Source: Rhodobacteraceae bacterium QY30 (GTDB lineage: Bacteria; Pseudomonadota; Alphaproteobacteria; Rhodobacterales; Rhodobacteraceae). From it: a stretch of DNA of 64,000 bases. Positions 1 through 9,552 of this stretch are shown in pieces (within the stretch, counting starts at the first letter, position 1; each line of letters starts with the position of its first letter). The stretch spans positions 744,001 through 808,000 of the forward strand of contig CP023454.1 in NCBI GenBank assembly GCA_002356635.1, given 5' to 3'. Below the pieces are notes generated by a model, which worked only from the letters and a program-made list of their open reading frames with translations, was not told the origin of the DNA and searched no databases. The position numbers were made by a program, and so were the translations under genes.

Positions 1-549
1 ACCATCGCCCGGGCCGTGGCCAGCCGGTTCGGGTTCGCGCATCTGGATACCGGCCTGCTGTATCGTGCCGTGGGGGCGAAGGGCGGCGATCCGGTTCAGG
101 CCGCGCAGTCCCTGACCGAAGCCGATCTGGCACGCGACGACCTGCGCACCCTTGCCGCCGGTCAGGCCGCATCAAAGGTGGCCGCGATCCCCGAAGTGCG
201 CGCCGCGCTGGCGGACTTCCAGCGCCGGTTCGCGCGGCGCGAGGGGGGCGCTGTGCTGGACGGCCGCGACATCTGCACCGTGATCTGCCCCGAGGCCGAG
301 GTGAAGCTTTATGTCACCGCCAGCGCCGAGACGCGGGCCCATCGCCGCTGGCTGGAAGTGGGCGGGGACGAGGCGCAGGTGCTGGCCGAGGTGCGCGAAC
401 GCGATGCCCGCGACATGGCCCGCCGGGATGCGCCGCTCCGGGCGGCAGAGGACGCCCTGGTGCTGGACACCACCGCGCTGTCGGTCGAGGCGGCAGTGGC
501 GCGGGCGCTGGCGGTGGTCGAGGCGCGATTGGGCCGCCCGGGCGGCTGA
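1..549 (+). CDS. cmk: Cytidylate kinase, 5' end cut by window edge
   Basis: Phosphorylates CMP and dCMP with ATP in pyrimidine salvage, in the cytoplasm. The frame is open from the first base; the visible 182 residues begin just after the P-loop and run into the CMP-binding stretch [14 protein letters not shown], which is typical of Cmk. [21 protein letters not shown] and the RARD-type lid ([12 protein letters not shown]) are also present. The GTG at 16 is an internal valine, not the start. Cmk directly upstream of rpsA is the common proteobacterial arrangement. About 20 N-terminal residues lie outside the window. Confidence 0.93.
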   Translation, partial: TIARAVASRFGFAHLDTGLLYRAVGAKGGDPVQAAQSLTEADLARDDLRTLAAGQAASKVAAIPEVRAALADFQRRFARREGGAVLDGRDICTVICPEAEVKLYVTASAETRAHRRWLEVGGDEAQVLAEVRERDARDMARRDAPLRAAEDALVLDTTALSVEAAVARALAVVEARLGRPGG

Positions 550-568
550 CCCCACCGTGCGGTTTTCC

Positions 569-596
569 TTGCCCGCAAGGGGGAATCCCACTATAG
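569..596 (+). promoter_or_regulatory. Candidate promoter for rpsA
   Basis: TTGCCC at 569-574 and CTATAG at 591-596 are separated by 16 bases in the cmk-rpsA gap. This resembles the housekeeping sigma consensus of alphaproteobacteria, where -10 elements often read CTATAN. It is a pattern match only; no transcript data are available. Confidence 0.4.
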
Positions 597-719
597 CGCG
601 CCCATCCCTCAAGACAGGCTTGGTGGCCGGATGATCCGGACCAGAGCGGTTTTGCGGGGCAAAAGACCGGCGGAGCCAACCGCATGGCCAGTGAAACACA
701 CGAAAGGAACTCAAGACGC

Positions 720-2405
720 ATGTGCGCTAAAGCGACTATGGAAGAATTCGAAGCCCTTCTGAACGAAAGCTTCGAGATCGACACCCCCTCAGAGGGTTCG
801 GTCGTCAAGGGCAAGGTCATCGCCATCGAGGCGGGCCAGGCCATCATCGACGTCGGCTACAAGATGGAAGGCCGCGTTGATCTGAAGGAATTCGCAAATC
901 CCGGCGAACAGCCCGACATTTCTGTGGGCGATGAGGTCGAGGTCTATCTGGACCGCGTGGAAAACGCGCGCGGCGAAGCGGTCATCAGCCGCGAGAAGGC
1001 CCGCCGCGAGGAAGCCTGGGATCGTCTGGAAAAAGCCTACGCTTCGGAAACCCGCGTCGACGGCGCGATCTTCGGCCGCGTCAAGGGTGGCTTCACTGTC
1101 GATCTGGGCGGCGCTGTCGCGTTCCTGCCCGGTTCGCAAGTCGACGTGCGCCCCGTGCGCGATGCCGGCCCGCTGATGGGAATCAAGCAGCCCTTCCAGA
1201 TCCTGAAAATGGATCGTCGCCGTGGCAACATCGTCGTGTCGCGCCGCGCCATCCTGGAAGAAAGCCGCGCCGAACAGCGCGCCGAAGTCATCGGCAAGCT
1301 GGCCGAGGGCGATGTGGTCGATGGCGTCGTCAAGAACGTCACCGAATACGGTGCCTTCGTCGATCTGGGCGGTGTTGACGGCCTGCTCCATGTCACCGAC
1401 ATGGCCTGGCGCCGCGTCAACCACCCGAGCGAGATCCTGAACATCGGCGAGACCGTCAAGGTCCAGGTGATCAAGATCAACAAGGAAACCCACCGCATCA
1501 GCCTGGGCATGAAGCAGCTTCAGTCCGATCCGTGGGATTCGGTCGAAAAGGCCTATCCGCTGGGTTCGGTCCACAAGGGCCGCGTCACCAACATCACCGA
1601 CTACGGCGCCTTCGTCGAACTGGAGCCGGGCGTCGAAGGTCTGGTGCACGTTTCGGAAATGTCCTGGACCAAGAAGAACGTCCATCCGGGCAAGATCGTC
1701 TCGACCTCGCAAGAGGTGGACGTCATGGTCCTGGAAATCGACAGCGCCAAGCGCCGCGTCAGCCTGGGCCTGAAGCAGACCCAGCGCAACCCGTGGGAAG
1801 TCTTTGCCGAAACCCACCCGGTGGGCACGGTCATCGAAGGCGAAGTCAAGAACATCACCGAATTCGGTCTGTTCGTCGGCCTCGACAACGACATCGACGG
1901 CATGGTTCACCTGTCGGACCTGTCGTGGGACCAGCGTGGCGAAGACGCGATCCAGAGCTTCCGCAAGGGCGACACGGTCAAGGCCGCCGTCACCGAAGTG
2001 GATGTCGAAAAGGAACGCATCTCGCTGTCGATCAAGGCGCTCGACGCCGACACCTTCTCGGACGCCGTTGATGGTGTGAAGCGTGGCTCGGTCGTCACCG
2101 TGACCGTCACCGCGATCGAGGAAGGCGGCATCGAGGTCGAGTACAACGGCATGAAAGCCTTCATCCGCCGTTCGGACCTGTCGCGCGACCGCGCCGACCA
2201 GCGCCCCGAACGCTTCCAGGTGGGCGATCACGTCGATGTCCGCGTGACCAACATCGACAGCAAGACCCGCAAGCTGGGCGTGTCGATCAAGGCGCGCGAG
2301 ATCGCGGAAGAGAAGGAAGCCGTGGAACAGTACGGTTCGTCGGACTCGGGCGCCAGCCTGGGCGACATCCTGGGCGCCGCTCTGAAGGGCTCGGGCGACC
2401 GCTAA
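720..2405 (+). CDS. rpsA: 30S ribosomal protein S1
   Basis: Binds mRNA on the small ribosomal subunit and helps start translation. The 561-residue product begins [20 protein letters not shown], the usual start of rhodobacteral S1. Six S1 (OB-fold) domains follow, starting near residues 18, 105, 196, 281, 368 and 453; the repeated core reads like [17 protein letters not shown]. The start at 720 was chosen over an in-frame ATG at 684 because it matches the family and has AAAGGA about 10 bases upstream. A strong hairpin terminator follows the stop codon. Confidence 0.97.
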   Translation: MCAKATMEEFEALLNESFEIDTPSEGSVVKGKVIAIEAGQAIIDVGYKMEGRVDLKEFANPGEQPDISVGDEVEVYLDRVENARGEAVISREKARREEAWDRLEKAYASETRVDGAIFGRVKGGFTVDLGGAVAFLPGSQVDVRPVRDAGPLMGIKQPFQILKMDRRRGNIVVSRRAILEESRAEQRAEVIGKLAEGDVVDGVVKNVTEYGAFVDLGGVDGLLHVTDMAWRRVNHPSEILNIGETVKVQVIKINKETHRISLGMKQLQSDPWDSVEKAYPLGSVHKGRVTNITDYGAFVELEPGVEGLVHVSEMSWTKKNVHPGKIVSTSQEVDVMVLEIDSAKRRVSLGLKQTQRNPWEVFAETHPVGTVIEGEVKNITEFGLFVGLDNDIDGMVHLSDLSWDQRGEDAIQSFRKGDTVKAAVTEVDVEKERISLSIKALDADTFSDAVDGVKRGSVVTVTVTAIEEGGIEVEYNGMKAFIRRSDLSRDRADQRPERFQVGDHVDVRVTNIDSKTRKLGVSIKAREIAEEKEAVEQYGSSDSGASLGDILGAALKGSGDR

Positions 2406-2425
2406 GCGATCCCAAGGTCAAGCGA

Positions 2426-2453
2426 AGGCCCCGCTTCGGCGGGGCCTTTTCCT
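2426..2453 (+). terminator. Intrinsic terminator of rpsA
   Basis: AGGCCCCGC, a short TTCG-type loop and GCGGGGCCT form a GC-rich stem followed by TTTTCC, starting 21 bases after the rpsA stop codon. Confidence 0.85.
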
Positions 2454-2617
2454 TTTCCGGGCCGCGCGAATCGCACCCTCGGGCTGCGGCCCCGGCCCGC
2501 GGGTCCGGTGTTCCCCGGCCGCCGATGCCGCGTTGCAGCACCTGTTTCACACCCGGGAAAGCGGTGCGGAAGGCCCAGCCTTACCGGCAAGTGCCCCGAT
2601 TTCCACGGCTTTCCTGT

Positions 2618-2645
2618 TTGAGCGCCGAAATTTTCCCCCTATAGT
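2618..2645 (+). promoter_or_regulatory. Candidate promoter for ihfB
   Basis: TTGAGC at 2618-2623 and TATAGT at 2640-2645 are 16 bases apart and end about 58 bases before the ihfB start codon. The segment is AT-richer than its surroundings. Pattern match only. Confidence 0.4.
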
Positions 2646-2703
2646 CAGAGCAGAAAACAAAGTCCGACGGCCCTTGGACCCGACGACGCCACGGGGGATG
2701 ACC

Positions 2704-2985
2704 ATGATCCGGTCTGAGTTGATCCAGAAGATTTCCGACGACAACCCGCACCTGTTTCAGCGCGACGTGGAAAAGATCGTGAACACGATCTTCGAAGAGA
2801 TCATCGAGGCCATGGCCCGCGGCGACCGGGTCGAGCTGCGGGGCTTTGGCGCCTTCTCGGTCAAGCAGCGCGATGCACGCACGGGCCGGAACCCGCGGAC
2901 CGGCGAGGCCGTTGAGGTGGATCAGAAGCATGTGCCCTTCTTCAAGACCGGCAAGCTTCTCAGGGACCGCCTGAACGGGGAATAA
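2704..2985 (+). CDS. ihfB: Integration host factor subunit beta
   Basis: Forms the DNA-bending IHF heterodimer with IhfA; it acts on the nucleoid in transcription, replication and recombination. The 93-residue product [18 protein letters not shown]... has the normal family length. It carries the HU/IHF DNA-binding arm motif [12 protein letters not shown] and the C-terminal [17 protein letters not shown] second ATG at 2698 is in frame, but 2704 gives the family start and a better distance from the upstream GGGGG. Genome order rpsA-ihfB-lapA is common in this group. Confidence 0.96.
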   Translation: MIRSELIQKISDDNPHLFQRDVEKIVNTIFEEIIEAMARGDRVELRGFGAFSVKQRDARTGRNPRTGEAVEVDQKHVPFFKTGKLLRDRLNGE

Positions 2986-2992
2986 GACTGTC

Positions 2993-3355
2993 ATGCTGCG
3001 CTTCATCCGGACCGTGCTTCTGGCCGCCATTACGGCCGCGCTTCTGATCTTTGCCTTCGCCAACCTTCAGGTCGTGACGCTGCGCTTCATTCCCGAAGGT
3101 CTGGGAACCGCGCTGAATTACGAACGTGCGTTCGAGGTTCCGTTGTTCCTGGTGATCCTGGGGTCGATGCTGGCGGGCGTGGGATTGGGTCTGGTCTGGG
3201 AATGGGCCCGCAACGCCAAGCACCGCAGCGCTGCGACGCAAAATCGCCGCCAGGCTGCCCGGCTGGAGCGGGAGGTAAACCGCCTGCGTCAGACACAGCC
3301 CACCGATCAGGATGAGGTGCTGGCCCTTCTTGAGGGTTCCGAGCGTCCGCGTTAG
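2993..3355 (+). CDS. LapA-domain (DUF1049) inner-membrane protein
   Basis: A 120-residue protein with two hydrophobic segments, residues about 8-26 and 48-72, then a basic, Arg-rich cytoplasmic tail predicted to be helical (RQAARLEREVNRLRQ). This is the LapA/YciS layout; in E. coli LapA acts with LapB in controlling LPS synthesis through FtsH and LpxC. It starts 7 bases after ihfB and is probably co-transcribed. The tail is shortened and no LapB gene is nearby, so a role in LPS control is family inference only. Confidence 0.75.
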   Translation: MLRFIRTVLLAAITAALLIFAFANLQVVTLRFIPEGLGTALNYERAFEVPLFLVILGSMLAGVGLGLVWEWARNAKHRSAATQNRRQAARLEREVNRLRQTQPTDQDEVLALLEGSERPR

Positions 3356-3364
3356 ACCGGGCGC

Positions 3365-4006
3365 ATGGATACTCGCATCAAGATCTGCGGGCTTCGCACC
3401 GAAGCCGATGTTGCCGTCGCGGCCGAGGCGGGTGCTGCCTATGTCGGCCTGGTGTTCTTTCCCCGTTCCCCCCGTCATGTCACGATCGAGGCCGCGCGAT
3501 CGCTGGCGTTGTCCGTGCCGCCGGGGGTGGCGAAGGTGGCGCTGACCGTCGACGCCGACGATGCCCTGCTGGATGCGATCTGCGAAGCGGTGCCTTTGGA
3601 CATGTTGCAACTGCACGGGCATGAAAGCCCCGAGCGGGTGGCCGAAGTGCGCAATCGCTACGGCCTGCCGGTGATGAAGGCCGTGGGCCTGTCGGGTCCG
3701 GACGATCTGGCGGCGCTGGATCTTTACCAGACGGTGGCCGACCAGATCCTGGTGGACGCCAAGCCGCCGAAAGGCGCGGCGCTGCCGGGGGGCAACGGGC
3801 TTGCCTTCGACTGGCGGCTGCTTCTGGGCCGGACCTGGCGGCGCCCCTGGATGCTGGCCGGCGGTCTGACGCCCGGAAACGTGGCGCTTGCGGTGCGGTC
3901 CACCAACGCGCGGCAGGTGGATGTGTCCTCGGGCGTGGAAAGCGCACCGGGGGTCAAGGATCCGGCGCTGATCCGGGCCTTTGTCGCGGCGGCAAACGCA
4001 GGCTGA
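3365..4006 (+). CDS. trpF: Phosphoribosylanthranilate isomerase
   Basis: Converts N-(5-phosphoribosyl)anthranilate to CdRP, the third step of tryptophan synthesis. The 213-residue TIM barrel begins [16 protein letters not shown], with the catalytic Cys in KICGL. The phosphate-binding end reads [10 protein letters not shown] and [15 protein letters not shown], with the catalytic Asp. It starts 9 bases after the LapA-domain gene. trpF is normally followed directly by trpB; here a small unrelated gene separates them. Confidence 0.95.
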   Translation: MDTRIKICGLRTEADVAVAAEAGAAYVGLVFFPRSPRHVTIEAARSLALSVPPGVAKVALTVDADDALLDAICEAVPLDMLQLHGHESPERVAEVRNRYGLPVMKAVGLSGPDDLAALDLYQTVADQILVDAKPPKGAALPGGNGLAFDWRLLLGRTWRRPWMLAGGLTPGNVALAVRSTNARQVDVSSGVESAPGVKDPALIRAFVAAANAG

Positions 4007-4116
4007 GATATTGCTATTGTCCGGTAGACGAAATGAACCGCAATCTCTGACTGCGATGCTTTACCCGATGGAGCTTACGTCTTAAATGCGTTCCAAGCCT
4101 TCAGAGGAGAACGGCC

Positions 4117-4359
4117 ATGGCTTTTGTCAGATCAATCGAGAAGGATGATCGGAGCCTTCGATCTGCTCATCCGACCGAACTCGTCTGCAAATATATCGTT
4201 GGGGAGCGGGACGGGATGAAAGTCCTGCAATTGAACAGCTATGGTTCGGGTGGCCGAGAGATACCTGACAAACTCAGCCAAACCCTCCAATTTGGCGAGG
4301 AGTCTGCGAGGCAACTCTTCTTGGTGTTGAAGACAGAATTTGGTTTTGAGGAACATTGA
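4117..4359 (+). CDS. Small hypothetical protein inserted between trpF and trpB
   Basis: An 80-residue soluble protein, [21 protein letters not shown]..., with good spacing from AGAGGAGA upstream. It resembles a widespread family of short proteins with a conserved DxYGS-like centre and a QFxxExAxxL end that is sometimes misnamed as methionyl-tRNA formyltransferase-like; that likeness is from memory. Its base composition is near half G+C, clearly lower than its neighbours, and its codons include many AT-rich choices (AAATATATC, CAATTG). This suggests recent acquisition. Its stop lies one base before the trpB start, so the trpB ribosome binding site is inside it. Function unknown. Confidence 0.7.
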   Translation: MAFVRSIEKDDRSLRSAHPTELVCKYIVGERDGMKVLQLNSYGSGGREIPDKLSQTLQFGEESARQLFLVLKTEFGFEEH

Positions 4360-4360
4360 A

Positions 4361-5587
<1,227 letters not shown>

Positions 5588-5632
5588 TTCGGCATCCTCG
5601 GAACCGTCCGCCTAAACCAATCGCCTAGGCGC

Positions 5633-5664
5633 AAACCCCGCAGGATCCCCTGCGGGGTTTTTCG
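5633..5664 (+). terminator. Intrinsic terminator of trpB
   Basis: AACCCCGCAGG, a TCC loop and CCTGCGGGGTT form an 11-bp stem followed by TTTTTC. It starts 45 bases after the trpB stop. Confidence 0.9.
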
Positions 5665-5910
5665 CTGCCTGGTCCGATGTCGATAAGCCATTGGAAATCA
5701 TTGACAATCAACATAAACTTTCGTTTAGCGCCATGAACGGCGGGCCTAAGGCCCAGCGATAAACCCTTGCGCCATGGTGTCGCCGCGAAAACGCCCCCTA
5801 GCTGGCGGCATCCGGTTTCACACCATTCACCCGGATCACGCACACTGCCCATGGGTGCACACACCCCGCATCCATGGGCAGCCCAACGAACAGCAAATGG
5901 GAACGAGCTT
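5665..5910. other. Intergenic region before the PepSY-like gene
   Basis: With the terminator before it, this makes a gene-free stretch of 323 bases after trpB. It contains an AT-rich patch around 5690-5730 (GGAAATCATTGACAATCAAC, then CATAAACTTTCG) that could hold the promoter of the next gene: TTGACA is at 5700-5705. No further structure is evident. Confidence 0.35.
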
Positions 5911-6366
5911 ATGAAAAAGACTCTCTTTCTGACGACGGCCCTGATTTTCTCGGGCCACATGGCAATTTCCGCGACCGTCGCCGAGCAGGTTGTCGAAAAG
6001 CTCCAGGCCGATGGATTTGAAAAGATTGAAGTGGCTGAACGCGACGGCACCGTGAAGGTGGAAGGCGTGCGTGGTGACCTGAAGGTCGAGGCGGTTTACG
6101 ACACCAACACCGGCGAGAAGCTGAAGGAAGAACTGGGTCGCGCCGACGACGAGGACAAGATCTCGGACGACGATGGCACCGATGACCAGGGCAAGATCGA
6201 CCGCGAGGACCGCAACGACGACAATGACGACGACGGCGACGACGATCGCGGCGACGACAACGGCGGCGACCGCGGCGATGACGGCGGCGACCGCGGCGAT
6301 GACGGCGGCGACCGTGGTGGCGACGGTGGCGGCGACAACGGCGGCGGCGATCGCGGCGAAGACTGA
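5911..6366 (+). CDS. Secreted PepSY-like protein with Asp/Gly-rich tail
   Basis: A 151-residue protein with a signal peptide (MKKTLFLTTALIFSGHMAIS, cut near residue 21), then about 60 residues resembling a PepSY domain (VVEKLQADGFEKIEV ... AVYDTNTGEKL). From about residue 75 the rest is nearly all Asp, Gly, Asn and Arg (GDDGGDRGDDGGDRGG). The tail is very acidic and may bind divalent cations; that is inference. The start at 5911 is chosen for the signal peptide; the frame is open further upstream. A second protein of the same design follows at 6500, pointing to duplication. Confidence 0.8.
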   Translation: MKKTLFLTTALIFSGHMAISATVAEQVVEKLQADGFEKIEVAERDGTVKVEGVRGDLKVEAVYDTNTGEKLKEELGRADDEDKISDDDGTDDQGKIDREDRNDDNDDDGDDDRGDDNGGDRGDDGGDRGDDGGDRGGDGGGDNGGGDRGED

Positions 6367-6407
6367 TCGCATGTCTCCGGCCCCCTGGGGGCACGGGACC
6401 TGAACGT

Positions 6408-6440
6408 GCCGATCCGCCTTGTCTGGCGGGTCGGCTTTTG
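6408..6440 (+). terminator. Intrinsic terminator after the first PepSY-like gene
   Basis: GCCGATCCGCC, loop TTGTCT and GGCGGGTCGGC form an 11-position stem with one G-T pair or mismatch, followed by TTTTG. It separates the two PepSY-like genes. Confidence 0.7.
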
Positions 6441-6499
6441 CTTGCGGGCGTCGGGTCCGCGGGCAAGAATGACGATGGGAAAGCGGAAGGGGCGGAAAG

Positions 6500-6883
6500 A
6501 TGCGGTTTCGGGGTGGTTCATGTCTGGCGGTTGTGGTCCTGCTGACCTGTGCCGGGCCTCTCCATGCCGAAGCGGGAGGGGTCGATCAGATCACCGCCCG
6601 TCTGCGCGGTCTGGGCTTTCGTGACATAGAAGTGACCCGCACGCTGCTGGGACGCGTGCAGATTGTCGCCGATGGCGCCCGCGGACACCGCGAAATCGTG
6701 CTTGATCCGCGAACCGGGGAAATCCTGCGCGACATTTCCCGCGAAGACGATGATAAAGGATCAGGCTCAGGCGGCCGTTCCGGGTCGGACGACAAGGGTG
6801 ATGATGGTCACGGCGATGATCACGATGACGGAGGCGATGACGGCGGCAAGGATGGTTCCGGCCGCGGCGGTGGCGATGACTGA
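6500..6883 (+). CDS. Second secreted PepSY-like protein with acidic Gly/Asp/His tail
   Basis: A 127-residue protein built like the one at 5911. A signal peptide (residues 1-23, ending GPLHAEA) is followed by a PepSY-like core (ITARLRGLGFRDIEV ... EIVLDPRTGEILRDI). The tail of about 45 residues is Asp, Gly and Ser with some His (DDGHGDDHDDGGDDGG). The sequence identity to the first protein is low outside the core pattern, so the duplication is old. It probably shares a transcript with the regulator gene 62 bases downstream. Confidence 0.78.
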   Translation: MRFRGGSCLAVVVLLTCAGPLHAEAGGVDQITARLRGLGFRDIEVTRTLLGRVQIVADGARGHREIVLDPRTGEILRDISREDDDKGSGSGGRSGSDDKGDDGHGDDHDDGGDDGGKDGSGRGGGDD

Positions 6884-6945
6884 TCCTGCGGCGGCGGGGT
6901 GCGGCAGCGCGTCCCGTGGCGCGGCCACTTGCGGGGTGATCCGCG

Positions 6946-7464
6946 GTGCGTAGCTGGATCGTCGTCTGTGCCATCCTGCTGATTCAGGCGCTGTGTGCCT
7001 TCTTCTTCGTATCCGACATCATTCTTGGGATTTTGGGGATCTACATCCGCCCCTTGGCCTGGCAGACGCGTGAGTATCTTGAGATCGGGGCCGCGATCGG
7101 GCTACTGCTGGGGTTGTTCCTGGGCGGGGTTGCGTTCTACCGCACCATGCGGGACCGCCACATCGCCGAGGAGAAGCTGCGCCGCGCTTCGGGCGTGTTC
7201 ATGGAGCTGCTGGAGGAGCGGTTCGCCGACTGGGGCCTGACGGCGGCCGAACGGGACGTGGCGCTTTTTGCGATCAAGGGCATGAGCACCCAGGAAATCG
7301 CGGCGCTACGGTCCACATCGGAAGGCACGGTCAAGGCGCAGACCAATGCGATCTATCGCAAGGCCGGGGTGTCGGGCCGCCCCCAGTTGCTGAGCCTGTT
7401 CATCGAGGATCTGATCGACGGGCAATTGCAGCGGCCCCATCCCTCGGTCGCCAAGGCATCCTGA
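6946..7464 (+). CDS. Membrane-anchored LuxR-type transcriptional regulator
   Basis: A 172-residue protein starting with GTG. Two hydrophobic segments at residues about 5-32 and 45-66 are followed by a short helix and a LuxR/GerE helix-turn-helix at about 97-155 (LTAAERDVALFAIKGMSTQE; STSEGTVKAQTNAIYRKAGV). There is no receiver or autoinducer domain. The membrane anchor suggests it binds DNA from the inner membrane in response to an envelope signal. Its position after two secreted PepSY-like proteins suggests they are partners or targets, which is inference. Confidence 0.82.
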   Translation: MRSWIVVCAILLIQALCAFFFVSDIILGILGIYIRPLAWQTREYLEIGAAIGLLLGLFLGGVAFYRTMRDRHIAEEKLRRASGVFMELLEERFADWGLTAAERDVALFAIKGMSTQEIAALRSTSEGTVKAQTNAIYRKAGVSGRPQLLSLFIEDLIDGQLQRPHPSVAKAS

Positions 7465-7484
7465 CGGCGGGGGGAGGGCGCGCC

Positions 7485-7859
7485 TCAGGCGTCGGCGTCG
7501 TAGGCGCGCAGCAACTCGATCGGAACGATGTCCAGTGCGCGTTGATGGGTGGAACGCAGGTGGACCTGCGGCGCGGCGCCTTCTTCGCAGGCCTGAAGGA
7601 AGCGACCGGCGCAAAGGCACCATCGGTCGCCGGGTTTCAGGCCGGGAAAGCGCAGTTCCTCGCGCGGGGTGGTCAGGTCGTTGCCCAGGTATTTCGACAG
7701 CGCCAGGAATTCGGCCGTCAGGGTGACGCAGACGGTGTGGCTGCCCTGATCCTCGGCGCAGGTGTTGCAGTGGCCATCGCGGAACCAGCCGGTGACCGGC
7801 GCGGTCGAACAGGGCTCAAGCGCGGTTCCAAGGACGTTGATCGAAGGCAGGCGCTGCAT
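7485..7859 (-). CDS. DUF2237 family protein
   Basis: A 124-residue cytoplasmic protein, MQRLPSINVLGTALEPCSTA... The family pattern is clear: NVLG-x-LEPCS, TGWFRDGHCNTCAEDQGSHT and FPGLKPGDRWCLCAGR, with several conserved Cys residues that may bind a metal. The family's function is unknown. Two adjacent ATGs exist; the inner one (7859) sits 6 bases from GGAG and was chosen. It lies tail to tail with the LuxR-type gene. Confidence 0.85.
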   Translation of the reverse strand: MQRLPSINVLGTALEPCSTAPVTGWFRDGHCNTCAEDQGSHTVCVTLTAEFLALSKYLGNDLTTPREELRFPGLKPGDRWCLCAGRFLQACEEGAAPQVHLRSTHQRALDIVPIELLRAYDADA

Positions 7860-7922
7860 CATCGACTCCGGCGTGACTGAACGGCATGACCCTAGGACCG
7901 TTCGCGCATCCCGGCAAGGCAG

Positions 7923-8624
7923 TCAGTCGCGGCGGAAGCGGTCAAGCAGCTGGTCAAGCTTCGATGGGGCAGGGGCCGGAGGTTGGGCAGCGGCAGGCGC
8001 TACGGGTGGTGCGGCCTTTGGCGCTTTGGCCGCCGGGGTCGCGCCCGATGATCTTGGTGGGGCGGTGCGCAACGCGACCGCGTTCATGAATCGCTGCGGA
8101 TCGCCCGCGGCCAGAGCCGCGGCGCCGTCGGAAATGCCGCGCAGCAGGTCGTCCAGCCAGTCCTGATCGGCCTTGGCGAAATCCGACAGGACATAACCGG
8201 CCACCCGGTCCTTGTCGCCGGGGTGGCCGATGCCCAGCCGCACCCGGTCATACGCCTCACCGATATGGGCGTGGATCGACCGCAGGCCATTGTGTCCGGC
8301 ATGTCCGCCGCCGGTCTTGGTGCGGCAACGTCCCGGGGAAAGATCCAGTTCATCATGGAACACCGTCACGTGCGCAGGGGCCAGCTTGTAGAAGCGCATT
8401 GCCTCGCCCACGGATTGGCCGGACAGGTTCATGAAGGTGCCGGGTTTCAGCAGCACGACCTTTTCGCCGCCCAGAGTGCCTTCGCTGGCCAGACCCTGAA
8501 ACCGCGCGCGCCAGGGGGCAAAGCCGTGGTCGGCCGCGATCCGGTCCACCGCCATGAAGCCGATGTTGTGCCGGTTGCCCTGGTATTTCGTGCCGGGATT
8601 GCCCAGCCCCACGAAAAGCCGCAT
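7923..8624 (-). CDS. pth: Peptidyl-tRNA hydrolase
   Basis: Cleaves peptidyl-tRNA released from stalled ribosomes. The 233-residue protein begins [20 protein letters not shown], with the catalytic His in NRHNIG, then [20 protein letters not shown] and [13 protein letters not shown]. Residues after about 190 form an Ala/Pro-rich extension ending [12 protein letters not shown], common in Rhodobacteraceae and absent from E. coli Pth. It lies downstream of rplY on the same strand, with a terminator between them. Confidence 0.96.
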   Translation of the reverse strand: MRLFVGLGNPGTKYQGNRHNIGFMAVDRIAADHGFAPWRARFQGLASEGTLGGEKVVLLKPGTFMNLSGQSVGEAMRFYKLAPAHVTVFHDELDLSPGRCRTKTGGGHAGHNGLRSIHAHIGEAYDRVRLGIGHPGDKDRVAGYVLSDFAKADQDWLDDLLRGISDGAAALAAGDPQRFMNAVALRTAPPRSSGATPAAKAPKAAPPVAPAAAQPPAPAPSKLDQLLDRFRRD

Positions 8625-8697
8625 CGACGCCTCTCTTTCCAGCCATCCGGGTTTAGGTGGCGCAAAAGCGCGCGCTCTACAACCGGTCCTTTCAACG

Positions 8698-8728
8698 TAA
8701 AAAGGCCCCCGGATGTCCGAGGGCCTTC
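8698..8728 (-). terminator. Intrinsic terminator of rplY
   Basis: On the minus strand GAAGGCCCTCGGA, a two-base loop and TCCGGGGGCCTT form a 12-position stem with one wobble pair, followed by TTTAC. It lies just after the rplY stop. Confidence 0.8.
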
Positions 8729-8751
8729 AAACTTGGACCAAAAGGCCTGGA

Positions 8752-9357
8752 TCAGGCTTCGGCTTCTTCCTCGCCGGCCGCCATCAGGCCCGAAGGCGCG
8801 GCGATGTTGGCGATGACGAAGTTCCGCTCGATCGTCGGCTTGGCGCCTTTCGGCAGGACCACGTCGTTGATGTGGATGACGTCGCCGATTTCCTTGCCCG
8901 TCAGGTCGACGGTGATGTGATCGGGGATGTCACCCGCCATGACTTCCAGTTCGACTTCGGCGCGGACCACCGTCAGGGTGCCGCCACGCTTCAGGCCGGG
9001 GGCCTTGTCGTGGTTCTCGAAGGTCACGTGGATGAACAGGTTGATGCGGCTGTCATCGTGGATGCGCATGAAGTCGACATGCGTCGGCAGATCCTTGACC
9101 ACGTCGCGCTGAACGCCACGGCAGATCACATGCACGTCGTCCTGCCCCTCGACCTTGAGGTTGATGAGCGACTGCAGGAAGCGGCCCGCGCGCAGGCGCT
9201 TCAGGAGGTAGTTGTAGTTCACGTTGATCGGCGTCGGCTCCTTGCCGTCGCCGTAAACGATGCCTGGTACGTTGCCCTCACGACGAGCTTGACGAGCGGC
9301 CCCCTTGCCTGTCCCCGTCCGTACCGTGGCGTTAAGATCCATGATCTGACCGGCCAT
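8752..9357 (-). CDS. rplY: 50S ribosomal protein L25/general stress protein Ctc
   Basis: Binds 5S rRNA in the large subunit. The 201-residue form (L25 domain at the N-terminus plus a beta-rich TL5/Ctc C-terminal domain) is typical of alphaproteobacteria. Recognisable parts are [32 protein letters not shown], the [12 protein letters not shown] segment and the acidic end EEEAEA. The start at 9357 ([10 protein letters not shown]) has GGAG 6 bases upstream on the minus strand; longer in-frame starts lack this. Confidence 0.95.
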   Translation of the reverse strand: MAGQIMDLNATVRTGTGKGAARQARREGNVPGIVYGDGKEPTPINVNYNYLLKRLRAGRFLQSLINLKVEGQDDVHVICRGVQRDVVKDLPTHVDFMRIHDDSRINLFIHVTFENHDKAPGLKRGGTLTVVRAEVELEVMAGDIPDHITVDLTGKEIGDVIHINDVVLPKGAKPTIERNFVIANIAAPSGLMAAGEEEAEA

Positions 9358-9552
9358 TGGTAATCTCCATAGGTTGCGAATGGCCATCCTCCAAGGGTGC
9401 ATGGCCACGAAGCGTTGCCTATAGGCGGGAACCGGACGAAAGGAAAGCCCTTTTGCGCCACCCGCGACATGGGCGGTGTCGGGGACAAACGCGCGTCATC
9501 GGGGCGCGGTATGACAGGACGGAACCTCTGGCTGCAATGGCGTTCGGTGCAC

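Noticed and set aside
789-2231. Long open frame on the minus strand across rpsA (480 codons)
   Set aside because: It mirrors the S1 gene in high-GC DNA; the product has no family likeness and no ribosome binding site.
6230-6362. Repeated GGCGACGAC/GGCGACCGC units that look like a short tandem repeat or CRISPR
   Set aside because: The units are in frame and encode the Asp/Gly tail; there are no unique spacers.
9357-9552. N-terminal extension of the MFS protein from 9397
   Set aside because: The extra residues are hydrophilic and low in likeness to carriers; the region is better explained as the promoter area shared with rplY.
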